Shown one piece after another: positions 1 to 6,419 of a stretch of 7,907 bases of DNA. Each line of letters starts with the position of its first letter. Position 1 is the stretch's first letter. A program made the position numbers and the translations under genes. The notes beneath the pieces are model-generated. The model had not been told where the DNA came from. It saw only the letters and a program-made list of their open reading frames with translations, and did not search any database. This DNA is from JAUHWS01 sp964571805 (lineage in GTDB: Bacteria > Patescibacteriota > Gracilibacteria > UM-FILTER-43-11), in assembly GCA_964571805.1 (NCBI GenBank), contig CAZNDI010000055.1, forward strand, positions 1 through 7,907, given 5' to 3'.

Positions 1-1
1 C

Positions 2-1735
2 AACTCTGTTTTCAAGCGCTTTCCTTTTTCCCTCATTATGGCCCTAACGGGGACAGTTGCTGGTGTTTTAGTCGTTCAGAATTTTGATGTGGATGCAGAG
101 CTCAATGAGCGGCTTGTCAGCCTCCTCATCACCACGATTCTGGGCTTTTTCCTTTTCATTGCCCTCGAATTTTATGCCGAGAGAAACCCTAAAAACAACA
201 TTCTTCTCAAGCTCGCTTGTTTTGGGCTTTTGATCCTCAATTATTTTTTGTTACCCACCGATTATTCGCAAGCGGGTTTTGATTTCATCCTCAGAAGCTT
301 CCTCTATATATTTGCTGCTCTAATGGCAGTCACCTTCACACCATTCTTCTGGAAAAAGGAAATCAACGGATTTTGGCACCTCACCAAAGCCCTCTTCATT
401 CGACTATTTTTTACGGCAATTTACACCGGAGTGCTTTATTTAGGTTTAATCTTAGCCCTTTATAGTGCAGACTTTTTACTGGGTATAGCTTTTGATGAAA
501 TTTTATACGCGCAATTGTGGATCGTGGTGGTCGGTCTCATTGGCTCCACCTTCTTTTTGGCGGGCGTCCCGAAAGATTTTTCCCTTTTAGAAAAAGAGAA
601 AGACTACCCCAAGGGACTCAAGGCATTTTCTCAGTTTATTCTAATCCCATTGCTCACCCTTTACGCCTTCATCCTTTATAGTTACACGGCTAAAATTTTG
701 TTCACAGGCGAATGGCCCGTGAGCCTAATGACTGGCTTGATCCTGTTTTTCTGTGCTGCTTCCTTGATCACTTACTTTTTGATTTATCCCCTCACAAAAG
801 AAGAAAAGCAGCCTTGGACCAGCCTTTTTTCCACCCTTGTTTTCATCCTCATCCTCCCCATGGTGGGCATGCTCTTTTGGTCGGTGAGCTTTCGTTTGAA
901 TGACTATGGCCTCACGGTCAATCGTTATTATGTCATTTTGGCAGGGCTTTGGATTTTAGCCTGCGCACTCTATTTTTTAATCAGTCAAAGGAAGAATCTC
1001 AAGGTCCTTCCGATTTCTCTTTTCTTTCTAGCCATTTTGACCTCATTTGGCCCTTGGGGTGCTCTAGGGATGTCAGAAAGCAGCCAGATGAATCGCCTTG
1101 AAGCCGTTTTAGTCAAGAATAATCTTTTGGTCGGTGGCAAGGTCATCAAAGCCGTGGATAGTGAAGTTTCTCAAGAGGATAGACAGCAATTGATCAGTGC
1201 AATCGAGTACCTTGATTCCAGTGGTTCAATGGAGCTTCTGACCCCTTGGTTCGCAGGTCGGGACAATTTGGATGCAGACTGTCTAAACCAGTCATATTGT
1301 GTGGTTCAAGAAGGGATAGGGCTCACTTATGGCTACTATGATGAGAGTGGTCAAGGTTCTCTGCTTTATTTTTATGCCGATGCTCCCGTAGAACCACTAA
1401 GAGTCACGGGGTACGATTACGTGGTCAACGACATCTATTATTACGCAGCGGATGTTGACGTGACCAACTTTCAAAATTCAACCACTCTGGTCGGCAACCT
1501 GATCACCATTAAAGTGCCGACGCTTTCGGAAACTGAGACATTTCAGTTTGACCTCTCAGCTCTAAAAAAGACTTTGATGGCCGAATCTGAAATTTTGAAC
1601 AGACCTCAAGAAGAGATGATTTTGGAAACAGAAAAAGGCAAGCTCATTCTTCAAGGCCTCAATCTAAGCGGTGAAAAAACTGAAGGTCAAAACGTCGACT
1701 CTTTCAATGGCATTCTACTGATTAAAAAGCCTTAA
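2..1735 (+). CDS. DUF4153-type multi-pass membrane protein (5' end outside window)
   Basis: The frame is open from base 2 with no start codon before the ATG at 38. The residues before that ATG (KRFPFSLI) look like the usual 'RFP' opening of DUF4153 proteins, so the true start is probably left of the window. The first ~350 visible residues form about eleven hydrophobic segments, with the family-like stretch YGLTVNRYYV at about residues 302-311. The last ~225 residues are soluble and probably lie outside the membrane; they include EVSQEDRQQLISAIEYLD, which fits the family's C-terminal part. DUF4153 proteins are widespread in bacteria and have no established function, so only 'integral membrane protein' is safe. 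The gene ends in TAA, 77 bp before hicB, and seems to be a separate transcription unit. Family call is from pattern recognition and fairly secure. Confidence 0.8.
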   Translation, partial: NSVFKRFPFSLIMALTGTVAGVLVVQNFDVDAELNERLVSLLITTILGFFLFIALEFYAERNPKNNILLKLACFGLLILNYFLLPTDYSQAGFDFILRSFLYIFAALMAVTFTPFFWKKEINGFWHLTKALFIRLFFTAIYTGVLYLGLILALYSADFLLGIAFDEILYAQLWIVVVGLIGSTFFLAGVPKDFSLLEKEKDYPKGLKAFSQFILIPLLTLYAFILYSYTAKILFTGEWPVSLMTGLILFFCAASLITYFLIYPLTKEEKQPWTSLFSTLVFILILPMVGMLFWSVSFRLNDYGLTVNRYYVILAGLWILACALYFLISQRKNLKVLPISLFFLAILTSFGPWGALGMSESSQMNRLEAVLVKNNLLVGGKVIKAVDSEVSQEDRQQLISAIEYLDSSGSMELLTPWFAGRDNLDADCLNQSYCVVQEGIGLTYGYYDESGQGSLLYFYADAPVEPLRVTGYDYVVNDIYYYAADVDVTNFQNSTTLVGNLITIKVPTLSETETFQFDLSALKKTLMAESEILNRPQEEMILETEKGKLILQGLNLSGEKTEGQNVDSFNGILLIKKP

Positions 1736-1738
1736 TTT

Positions 1739-1755
1739 TGGCTTATAAAGAGCCA
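1739..1755 (+). terminator. weak hairpin after the DUF4153 gene
   Basis: TGGCT (1739-1743) pairs with AGCCA (1751-1755) across a 7-nt loop, just after the TAA stop. The following bases are AT-rich but not a clean T-run, and the hicBA -35 box starts at the next base. It may be a weak terminator or chance. Confidence 0.25.
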
Positions 1756-1784
1756 TTGATAAAATTTTGGTGGAGTGCTATACT
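1756..1784 (+). promoter_or_regulatory. sigma70-type promoter of hicBA
   Basis: TTGATA (1756-1761), a 17-bp spacer and TATACT (1779-1784): each box matches its consensus at five of six positions, and TG at 1776-1777 gives an extended -10. Transcription would start near 1791, about 20 nt before the hicB ATG. A small dyad, TTTAA-G-TTAAA (1793-1803), lies at the predicted start site and could be an operator, since such cassettes are commonly self-regulated; that last point is inference. Confidence 0.65.
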
Positions 1785-1812
1785 TGAGGTGTTTTAAGTT
1801 AAATAATCCGCT

Positions 1813-2172
1813 ATGAATACCAAGAAAAACTGTGAGGCTCGATTCATGGTCTACAAAAAAGGGGTCAGTTTTATTGCGGTCTGTCTTGATTTTAACATCG
1901 TTCAAGAGCATGAAACTATTGAAGAGGCGATTAATGAGATCACTAATACGGCTCTATGCCACTATGAAGCGGTGGTAAAAAATAATCTGCCAGACAGCCA
2001 TCTCAACAAAAGGGTCAATGAAGAGCTCATCAAACAATGGGAAAATCACTCAAGTGAGCGTTCAATAAAAACAGAAAAAGGAAAATTTCTAAAAGTTAAA
2101 AAAAGTACACTTTCTCCCTTGAGTTACTTTAGCCTCCTCCGCTTTCCAAAGAATAAATTAGCACGTGCATGA
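1813..2172 (+). CDS. hicB: HicB-family antitoxin
   Basis: This 119-residue protein is the likely antitoxin of a type II HicBA pair. In the family, HicB binds HicA and masks its RNase active site. Residues ~8-55 fit the partly degraded RNase H-like HicB fold: a strand FMVYKKGVSFIAVCLDFNIV followed by HETIEEAINEITNTALCHYE, the usual 'T.EEA...' helix. The tail (~60-119) is lysine-rich, and I recognise neither a ribbon-helix-helix nor a helix-turn-helix in it, so the DNA-binding part that some HicB proteins carry is not evident. The start is the first ATG after a good promoter and has no Shine-Dalgarno. The stop overlaps the toxin start as ATGA, which implies translational coupling. The antitoxin-first order is the reverse of E. 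coli hicAB. Call rests on both partners together. Confidence 0.8.
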   Translation: MNTKKNCEARFMVYKKGVSFIAVCLDFNIVQEHETIEEAINEITNTALCHYEAVVKNNLPDSHLNKRVNEELIKQWENHSSERSIKTEKGKFLKVKKSTLSPLSYFSLLRFPKNKLARA

Positions 2173-2456
2173 CGAGTCACGAGTGGAAAAATTGGACTTA
2201 TAAAATGGTCATTGAGTTCCTGAGTCTCAATGGCTTTATTGAAATCCATCGAAAAGGTGGGTCACATTATGTCACTTTCTATTCTGAAAAACTGAATGCA
2301 TCGGTCACGCCTTGCAGGCCTCATCAAAAAGAAATACCAAAATGGACCATGCAAAATCTAGCCGAAAACTCAAACATTCCCAAGCGCGAATGGGCTTTGT
2401 ACAAAAAAGATCCTAAGAACTACAAAAAAATAAAGAAGTCCAATCCAGCCCTTTAG
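2169..2456 (+). CDS. hicA: HicA-family mRNA interferase toxin
   Basis: A 95-residue HicA-type toxin. The family are small double-stranded-RNA-binding-fold proteins that cleave mRNA when not bound by HicB. The signature is present: helix and strand ending LSLNGFIEIHRKGGSHYV, with His33 in GGSHY at the position of the family's catalytic histidine. This is followed by a conserved basic/proline stretch VTPCRPHQKEIPKWTMQNL (46-64), matching the usual 'P.H..KE...GTL..I' segment. A basic tail (YKKDPKNYKKIKKS) extends beyond the core domain. The ATG overlaps the hicB stop by 4 bp, which supports this start over the internal Met13. The catalytic residue is intact, so the toxin looks functional. It ends 10 bp before the end of the convergent vanW gene, so the two transcripts may overlap. 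Confidence 0.82.
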   Translation: MTSHEWKNWTYKMVIEFLSLNGFIEIHRKGGSHYVTFYSEKLNASVTPCRPHQKEIPKWTMQNLAENSNIPKREWALYKKDPKNYKKIKKSNPAL

Positions 2457-2466
2457 TTTTAGCCTA

Positions 2467-3759
2467 TTAGGTAGGAGGCGCCTCCTCACTGGGGGCAGGG
2501 CCACCGATCATATAATAATTGGGGCGCGCTTCGTAGTTGGAGAAAATAGTCTCTAAAAAAGTTTTATTTTTCTTTTCGCCTGTTTTTTGGTCTGTGACAA
2601 ACTCATCATTGTAAGTCACATAACGATACCAGGTCACATTCACCCCCGGAACGGCATGGCCCAAAACTTTCTTTTCACCAGGTGCCATTGAACTTGAGTA
2701 TTCCGTTTTGGTAGATGGGGCCGAACGCCAGTTGGAGTAATAGGGGCCGATCATCTGCACCGTGCGATTGGGCTTAGTCCCGTAAAAATTGTAATACGTA
2801 TGGTTGTCTTGTGTGAAGGTCTGCATCACAATATGGTGGGGGGTATCATTCAAAAATCGAATGTCCTGACCCCCTTCATAAAACGTGGCATCCAAACCCA
2901 AAGGCTTGTAGTAACTGACCATGTAAGAATGATTCCTGCGGTCTAAAATGGGATAACCCGCATTGATCATGGCGCGGTACGCCGTGGTGGAAACCTGACA
3001 GAGACCCCCTCCATATTCTGGAACGGTTTTGTTTCCCAAAATCACCAACTCCTTTTTATACCCCGTACTCCCGTTCACTGGGCCAATGGTGCTACCAAAG
3101 GAAAATTCTTCACCTGGTTTCACCACCACCCCTTGAAACTTAGAAAGCCCCGTATTGATGTTGTGAATACGATTATTCGGCGAACCACTAAAATCCGTTT
3201 CTCCAGAAGAAACCAATTCTACAATCCCCATCGCTTTGAGCTTATCACTTTTGACGATGACTTCCGGAGCTTCCGTAATCAAAGGAAGGGTTATGAATTC
3301 CAAGTTATTTTCCAAGGCATATTTCATCATCGTAGCCGCGGCATCCACGTCCAATTTTCGCCCATACAAGCCGGTTCCTTCAAACGTGATGTGACCTTCG
3401 GCATCCATATCAAGGGTCACGGTGGTTTTGTCTCGATTGATGGCCGGAGAAATCTTATCTTCTAAATAGCGTTTGATTTTAGTCAAATCCACGCCTTCTT
3501 GACTAGACTTAGAAACCAGCCCCGCCGTCTTTTCGGCATCTTCGGGATTGAGGTGAACTTCCATGCCTAAAAAATCGTCTTTCTCAGTGGTTCCTCCTAA
3601 AAAATCTAGATTGGGCGGCTTGATCTCCCAGGTTCTAAAATTCGTTTTCAAGGTCATCTCGTTTGGCAATTCAAAAGCATGAGCAAAAGGAGTCAGGCCA
3701 AGAAAAACGACGAAAAAGAGCAGTCCTTTGTAACCCTTTGATTTCCAAAAATAACTCAT
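2467..3759 (-). CDS. exported VanW-domain protein with G5-like C-terminus
   Basis: The 430-residue protein begins with a clear signal peptide: basic KSKGYKG, hydrophobic LLFFVVFLGL and a likely cut after AHA28. Residues ~75-170 resemble the putative peptidoglycan-binding domain often found before VanW. The VanW domain spans ~190-320: NNRIHNINTGLSKFQGVVVK, then PGEEFSFGSTIGP, then the hallmark GGGLCQVSTT (250-259). The C-terminus (~345-425) has the spacing of a G5-type domain and ends NYYMIGG. VanW proteins are named after a gene in some glycopeptide-resistance clusters, but their activity is not well established and most homologues lie outside such clusters. A role in the cell envelope is inferred from export and domains. 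It lies 60 bp behind ytxH and is probably cotranscribed. The start has no Shine-Dalgarno but is fixed by the signal peptide. Confidence 0.88.
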   Translation of the reverse strand: MSYFWKSKGYKGLLFFVVFLGLTPFAHAFELPNEMTLKTNFRTWEIKPPNLDFLGGTTEKDDFLGMEVHLNPEDAEKTAGLVSKSSQEGVDLTKIKRYLEDKISPAINRDKTTVTLDMDAEGHITFEGTGLYGRKLDVDAAATMMKYALENNLEFITLPLITEAPEVIVKSDKLKAMGIVELVSSGETDFSGSPNNRIHNINTGLSKFQGVVVKPGEEFSFGSTIGPVNGSTGYKKELVILGNKTVPEYGGGLCQVSTTAYRAMINAGYPILDRRNHSYMVSYYKPLGLDATFYEGGQDIRFLNDTPHHIVMQTFTQDNHTYYNFYGTKPNRTVQMIGPYYSNWRSAPSTKTEYSSSMAPGEKKVLGHAVPGVNVTWYRYVTYNDEFVTDQKTGEKKNKTFLETIFSNYEARPNYYMIGGPAPSEEAPPT

Positions 3760-3819
3760 GAAACGCTGGAGGTTAAATTGCGCTGCAAAATTCTAAAGCA
3801 AGGTCTAAGGAGAACTTCC

Positions 3820-4071
3820 TTAAGACTTCTTTTTAGGCTTAAGGGCTTTGAGGAGCATTTTTTTAAAGAATCCGTTGTTCTTAACTTCTTTGATTTTATC
3901 CTTCCCTTCCAAAAACATTTCCATCGATTTATCCCGAATGACTTTACGCGTTTCAGAACCTTTTTTTGGGGCTAGCGTCAGGCCTAAAATCGATCCGATT
4001 GCCCCTCCTACAACCACTCCTGTCAAGACTTTGAATACCCCTTTTCCTATTTTTTTATTATTGTTGGCCAT
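3820..4071 (-). CDS. YtxH-type small membrane protein
   Basis: An 83-residue protein with a short basic N-terminus (NNNKKIGK), one glycine-rich membrane segment at ~12-33 (VLTGVVVGGAIGSILGLTLA) and the typical YtxH continuation APKKGSETRKVI. A charged helix (DKSMEMFLEGKDKIKEV) and a very basic tail (KALKPKKKS) follow. YtxH-like proteins are common general-stress-associated membrane proteins of unknown biochemical role. It sits between the phosphomannomutase and vanW genes in the same direction. It has its own strong promoter just upstream, so it may be expressed apart from the mutase and drive vanW. A six-pair dyad, TAAGGA/TCCTTA (3806-3822), overlaps its stop codon and could slow read-through. 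Confidence 0.75.
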   Translation of the reverse strand: MANNNKKIGKGVFKVLTGVVVGGAIGSILGLTLAPKKGSETRKVIRDKSMEMFLEGKDKIKEVKNNGFFKKMLLKALKPKKKS

Positions 4072-4092
4072 TTTAGTTTTGTTATTGGTTTT

Positions 4093-4120
4093 ATTATAAT
4101 ATTTTATTTTAAAATGTCTA
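4093..4120 (-). promoter_or_regulatory. sigma70-type promoter of the ytxH-vanW unit
   Basis: On the minus strand, TAGACA (4120-4115), a 16-bp spacer and a perfect TATAAT (4098-4093). The predicted start near 4087 leaves a leader of about 15 nt before the ATG at 4071. It lies in the 57-bp gap after the mutase gene. Confidence 0.6.
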
Positions 4121-4128
4121 TTTGAAAT

Positions 4129-5523
4129 TTAAGACGCCCACACAATTTCGTCGTAGCGCTTTAAATGCTCCATCACTTCCTCCTGGATTTCATTCAAATG
4201 CTCCAAGGTGAGGGCTTCCATGATCACCGAAAGGCAGGGGCTTGTGTTGCTGACCCGAATACCACACCACCCTCCTTTCCCAAAATCCATTCGAATGCCA
4301 TCCATGGTTTCACTTGGATAGAGAGGCTTAAAGTGACGGACCACTTTTTCTAAAATTTCAAATTTAACGTCATCAGGGCAGTAGGGTCGCATTTCCGGAA
4401 GGGCGACAACGTTGGGGAATTCTGAAAACAAGGTGGAGAAAGGCTTTTTGGCCCACGATAGGATTTTCAATACCCTGCATGCTGTCACTAAGGCATCGTC
4501 GTAAGGATAATAGTTTTCTGGCAAAAAGAAATGTCCCGATTGTTCTCCGCCTAAAATGGCTTCATGGTGATGCATGGCATCTTCAACAAAAGAGTGCCCC
4601 ACTTTAGAGAGGATAGGCTCACCTCCCAAATCTTTCACTAAATTGAACAAGGCTTGGGAATTGGAAACAGTGAAAACAAGTTTTCCTTGAGGATGACGCG
4701 TGAGCACATCTTTTGATAAAAGCATGAGGAGTCGATCGGCAGTGATGAATTCTCCCTTTTCTGTGATCACGGCCACTCGGTCTCCATCACCATCAAACCC
4801 TAAACCGAGGTCAGCTTTTTCTTCGATGACTTTTTTCTTCAAATCTTCTAAATTGGATTCGACCACGGGGTCTGCTTCATGGTTTGGAAAGGTGCCGTCC
4901 AGTTCGGTATACAATTCAACCACGTCGACGCCAAGTTCTCGGATGACTTTGGGGTAAAGTTTTCCGGCCACCCCATTGCCCGTATCGACCACTATTTTTA
5001 GCGGACGGGGGAAGGGGAGGGGTTTGATGAACATTTCTTTTATTTTTCGCACATAGAAATCACTGTATTCAGCCGTTTTCTGCATTCCTTTTCCTTCGGC
5101 AAAGTCGCCTTTTTCGATGAGTTGATAGATGTCCTGTAAGGCTTCCCCAAAAACAGCATGCGCGTTTTGTGTCATCAATTTAAAACCATTATATTCCTTG
5201 GAATTATGACTGGCCGTGATGTTGCACCCTCCATCAAACTTCCCTTCGGTGTTCACAAAGTAGACGTAGGGCGAAGGCGTGATCCCGACGTTGGTGACGT
5301 CACATCCGGTACTGAGGAGCCCAGAGACGAAAGCTTCAAAGAGCTCCATGCTATGAGTCCGACAGTCTTGCCCCACGACCACTTTTGGGTTTTCTAAGCC
5401 CAATTTATTCCGCAAATAGGTACCAAAGCCTTTGCCAATCAATGCAGCAACCTCGGCGTTCAGCTGGTCGGGGTAGGTGCCTCGAATGTCGTAAGCACGA
5501 AAGATGGTGGGGGAGGGGAACAT
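4129..5523 (-). CDS. manB: phosphomannomutase/phosphoglucomutase (AlgC/ManB type)
   Basis: This cytosolic enzyme interconverts hexose 6-phosphates and hexose 1-phosphates, supplying precursors for nucleotide sugars used in surface glycans. At 464 residues it has the normal AlgC-like length with all four domains. It opens with FRAYDIRGTYPDQL (8-21). The phosphoserine loop is TASHN (103-107, Ser105). The metal loop is DGDGDR (244-249). The sugar-specificity loop is GEQSGH (326-331). The phosphate-binding loop near the C-terminus is RVSNTSP (423-429). All key residues are intact. Mannose versus glucose preference cannot be read from sequence, and the symbol is only a family label. The start ATG lies next to the family's N-terminus and has an A-rich leader without Shine-Dalgarno. 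It is first of three codirectional envelope genes. Confidence 0.92.
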   Translation of the reverse strand: MFPSPTIFRAYDIRGTYPDQLNAEVAALIGKGFGTYLRNKLGLENPKVVVGQDCRTHSMELFEAFVSGLLSTGCDVTNVGITPSPYVYFVNTEGKFDGGCNITASHNSKEYNGFKLMTQNAHAVFGEALQDIYQLIEKGDFAEGKGMQKTAEYSDFYVRKIKEMFIKPLPFPRPLKIVVDTGNGVAGKLYPKVIRELGVDVVELYTELDGTFPNHEADPVVESNLEDLKKKVIEEKADLGLGFDGDGDRVAVITEKGEFITADRLLMLLSKDVLTRHPQGKLVFTVSNSQALFNLVKDLGGEPILSKVGHSFVEDAMHHHEAILGGEQSGHFFLPENYYPYDDALVTACRVLKILSWAKKPFSTLFSEFPNVVALPEMRPYCPDDVKFEILEKVVRHFKPLYPSETMDGIRMDFGKGGWCGIRVSNTSPCLSVIMEALTLEHLNEIQEEVMEHLKRYDEIVWAS

Positions 5524-5553
5524 AAGTTTTTTATTTATTTTGTCTTATTCCAA

Positions 5554-5582
5554 ATTTTACACCTCTGCCTAAATAATTTCAA
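5554..5582 (-). promoter_or_regulatory. promoter of the phosphomannomutase gene
   Basis: On the minus strand, TTGAAA (5582-5577), a 17-bp spacer and TAAAAT (5559-5554), giving a start near 5547 and a leader of about 24 nt. A copy of the CCTAAATAA motif lies inside the spacer, so a protein bound there would block RNA polymerase. Other TATAAT-like hexamers at 5591-5596, 5654-5659 and 5664-5669 lack good -35 partners. Confidence 0.5.
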
Positions 5583-5702
5583 TTTTCCGTATTATACTCC
5601 ATAGCCTTATTTAGACTTCATAGAAACAAAGAGTATTATTTAGGCTACGGTGCATTATACGAAATTATAAAGGCGAAGGAGTATAACATATTCCTAAATA
5701 AA
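5567..5702. repeat. cluster of inverted repeats upstream of the phosphomannomutase gene
   Basis: Two inverted-repeat pairs interleave here. GCCTAAATAAT (5567-5577) is matched by its exact complement at 5635-5645. A 17-bp arm at 5592-5608 is matched, with two mismatches, at 5670-5686 (AAGGCGAAGGAGTATAA). The core CTAAATAA occurs four times in forward, reverse, reverse, forward order: 5568-5576, 5607-5614, 5637-5644 and 5693-5701. The arrangement could be a multi-site operator or the eroded ends of a small insertion. The stretch 5524-5723 holds no gene. Confidence 0.6.
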
Positions 5703-5723
5703 ACTGGAATTTTTTAACTCAAT

Positions 5724-6314
5724 TTATATTCCTCTGTGGCGCTCAGCGCCATCATTACTAAAATTTAAATCCCTCAATTCAGAATCTATTATTTGCTTCA
5801 AGGCAGAGTCTACAGATGGATCTAAAACTAATCTACGCAACATTCTTTTAAGGTAATTCCCCCTTTCTCTATCGACCAAGCCATTTCTAATAGATTCAGC
5901 AATAATTCCATGCTCTCTTTCTGGAACTCTTATTAAATTTGCTCTTAAATTCAAGTAATCACATAAATCTTTAGCATTAAGTGGTGGATTATGATCAGCT
6001 GAATCCAGATGGTTTAATTTCCATTCGTCAATCAGCAATCTCCTTAAAACGACAGTTCCATCTCCCTCACCAACATCTTCACAATCATCCACAACTTTTA
6101 TAAGTAAAATTAGACTCAATTTATCTCTCAATATCTCCACTAGGATCTCACCACTTAGTGATTCTGGAATGCTTCGCCTCCTTATATCAAGTGCTAGTTC
6201 TATTTTAGGTCTGGTTCTAGCTAAAAAATCGCGACACCTTTTTAACTCAGCATCAGAAATTTTTTTAGTGGAAAGTTGTGTTTCTAGAGCACTTTCTAAA
6301 TCATCGTGAGTCAT
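5724..6314 (-). CDS. hypothetical 196-residue helical protein, probably acquired
   Basis: I do not recognise a family. The protein is highly charged and predicted mainly helical, with no signal peptide and no membrane segment, so it is probably cytosolic. Repeated amphipathic helices are visible at ~20-47 (DAELKRCRDFLARTRPKIEL), ~55-80 (GEILVEILRDKLSLILLIKV) and ~150-180. Between them is an acidic loop (DDCEDVGEGDG). Codon use differs sharply from the neighbouring mutase gene: by my reading 8 of 16 Ile codons are ATA, against 2 of about 23 in the mutase, and Arg is mostly AGA or AGG against almost only CGN. That points to recent transfer or an unusual origin. A perfect GC-rich dyad (5737-5751) sits in its last codons. 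The first ATG is used, with no Shine-Dalgarno. An uninterrupted frame of this length in AT-rich DNA supports a real gene. Confidence 0.65.
   Translation of the reverse strand: MTHDDLESALETQLSTKKISDAELKRCRDFLARTRPKIELALDIRRRSIPESLSGEILVEILRDKLSLILLIKVVDDCEDVGEGDGTVVLRRLLIDEWKLNHLDSADHNPPLNAKDLCDYLNLRANLIRVPEREHGIIAESIRNGLVDRERGNYLKRMLRRLVLDPSVDSALKQIIDSELRDLNFSNDGAERHRGI
5737..5751 (-). repeat. perfect GC-rich dyad in the 3' end of the orphan gene
   Basis: TGGCGCT-C-AGCGCCA: 7-bp perfect arms around one base, forming a 6-bp stem with a 3-nt loop in RNA. It stands out in very AT-rich DNA. On the minus strand it is followed by 'GAGTTAAAAAATT' rather than an immediate T-run, so it is not a classical terminator; mRNA 3'-end protection or a protein-binding site is possible. 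Confidence 0.5.
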
Positions 6315-6366
6315 GTGAATTCAAATTATTAATTATTCATTAAATCAGAATCTGCAGAGGTTAAGG

Positions 6367-6394
6367 ATTTTACAGGGATTATTTTTTATTTCAA
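6367..6394 (-). promoter_or_regulatory. possible promoter of the orphan gene
   Basis: On the minus strand, TTGAAA (6394-6389), a 16-bp spacer and TAAAAT (6372-6367). The boxes are the same hexamers as in the phosphomannomutase promoter. It lies in the 105-bp gap behind the cysteine-rich gene, leaving a leader of about 45 nt. Confidence 0.4.
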
Positions 6395-6419
6395 GCTTTT
6401 TTTTCATGATTTTTTTAAA

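Noticed and set aside
1813..2456. UGA read as a sense codon, as in Gracilibacteria and Absconditabacteria
   Set aside because: hicB ends in TGA exactly at the hicA start and the cysteine-rich gene also ends in TGA. No long frame contains an internal TGA, so the standard code fits.
3133..3465. Plus-strand open frame inside the vanW gene
   Set aside because: It is the mirror of the VanW coding sequence, which has a signal peptide and clear family motifs; the plus-strand frame has neither.
5591..5669. Three TATAAT-like hexamers as further promoters of the phosphomannomutase gene
   Set aside because: None has a reasonable -35 box at 16-18 bp on the minus strand, and such hexamers are expected in DNA this AT-rich.
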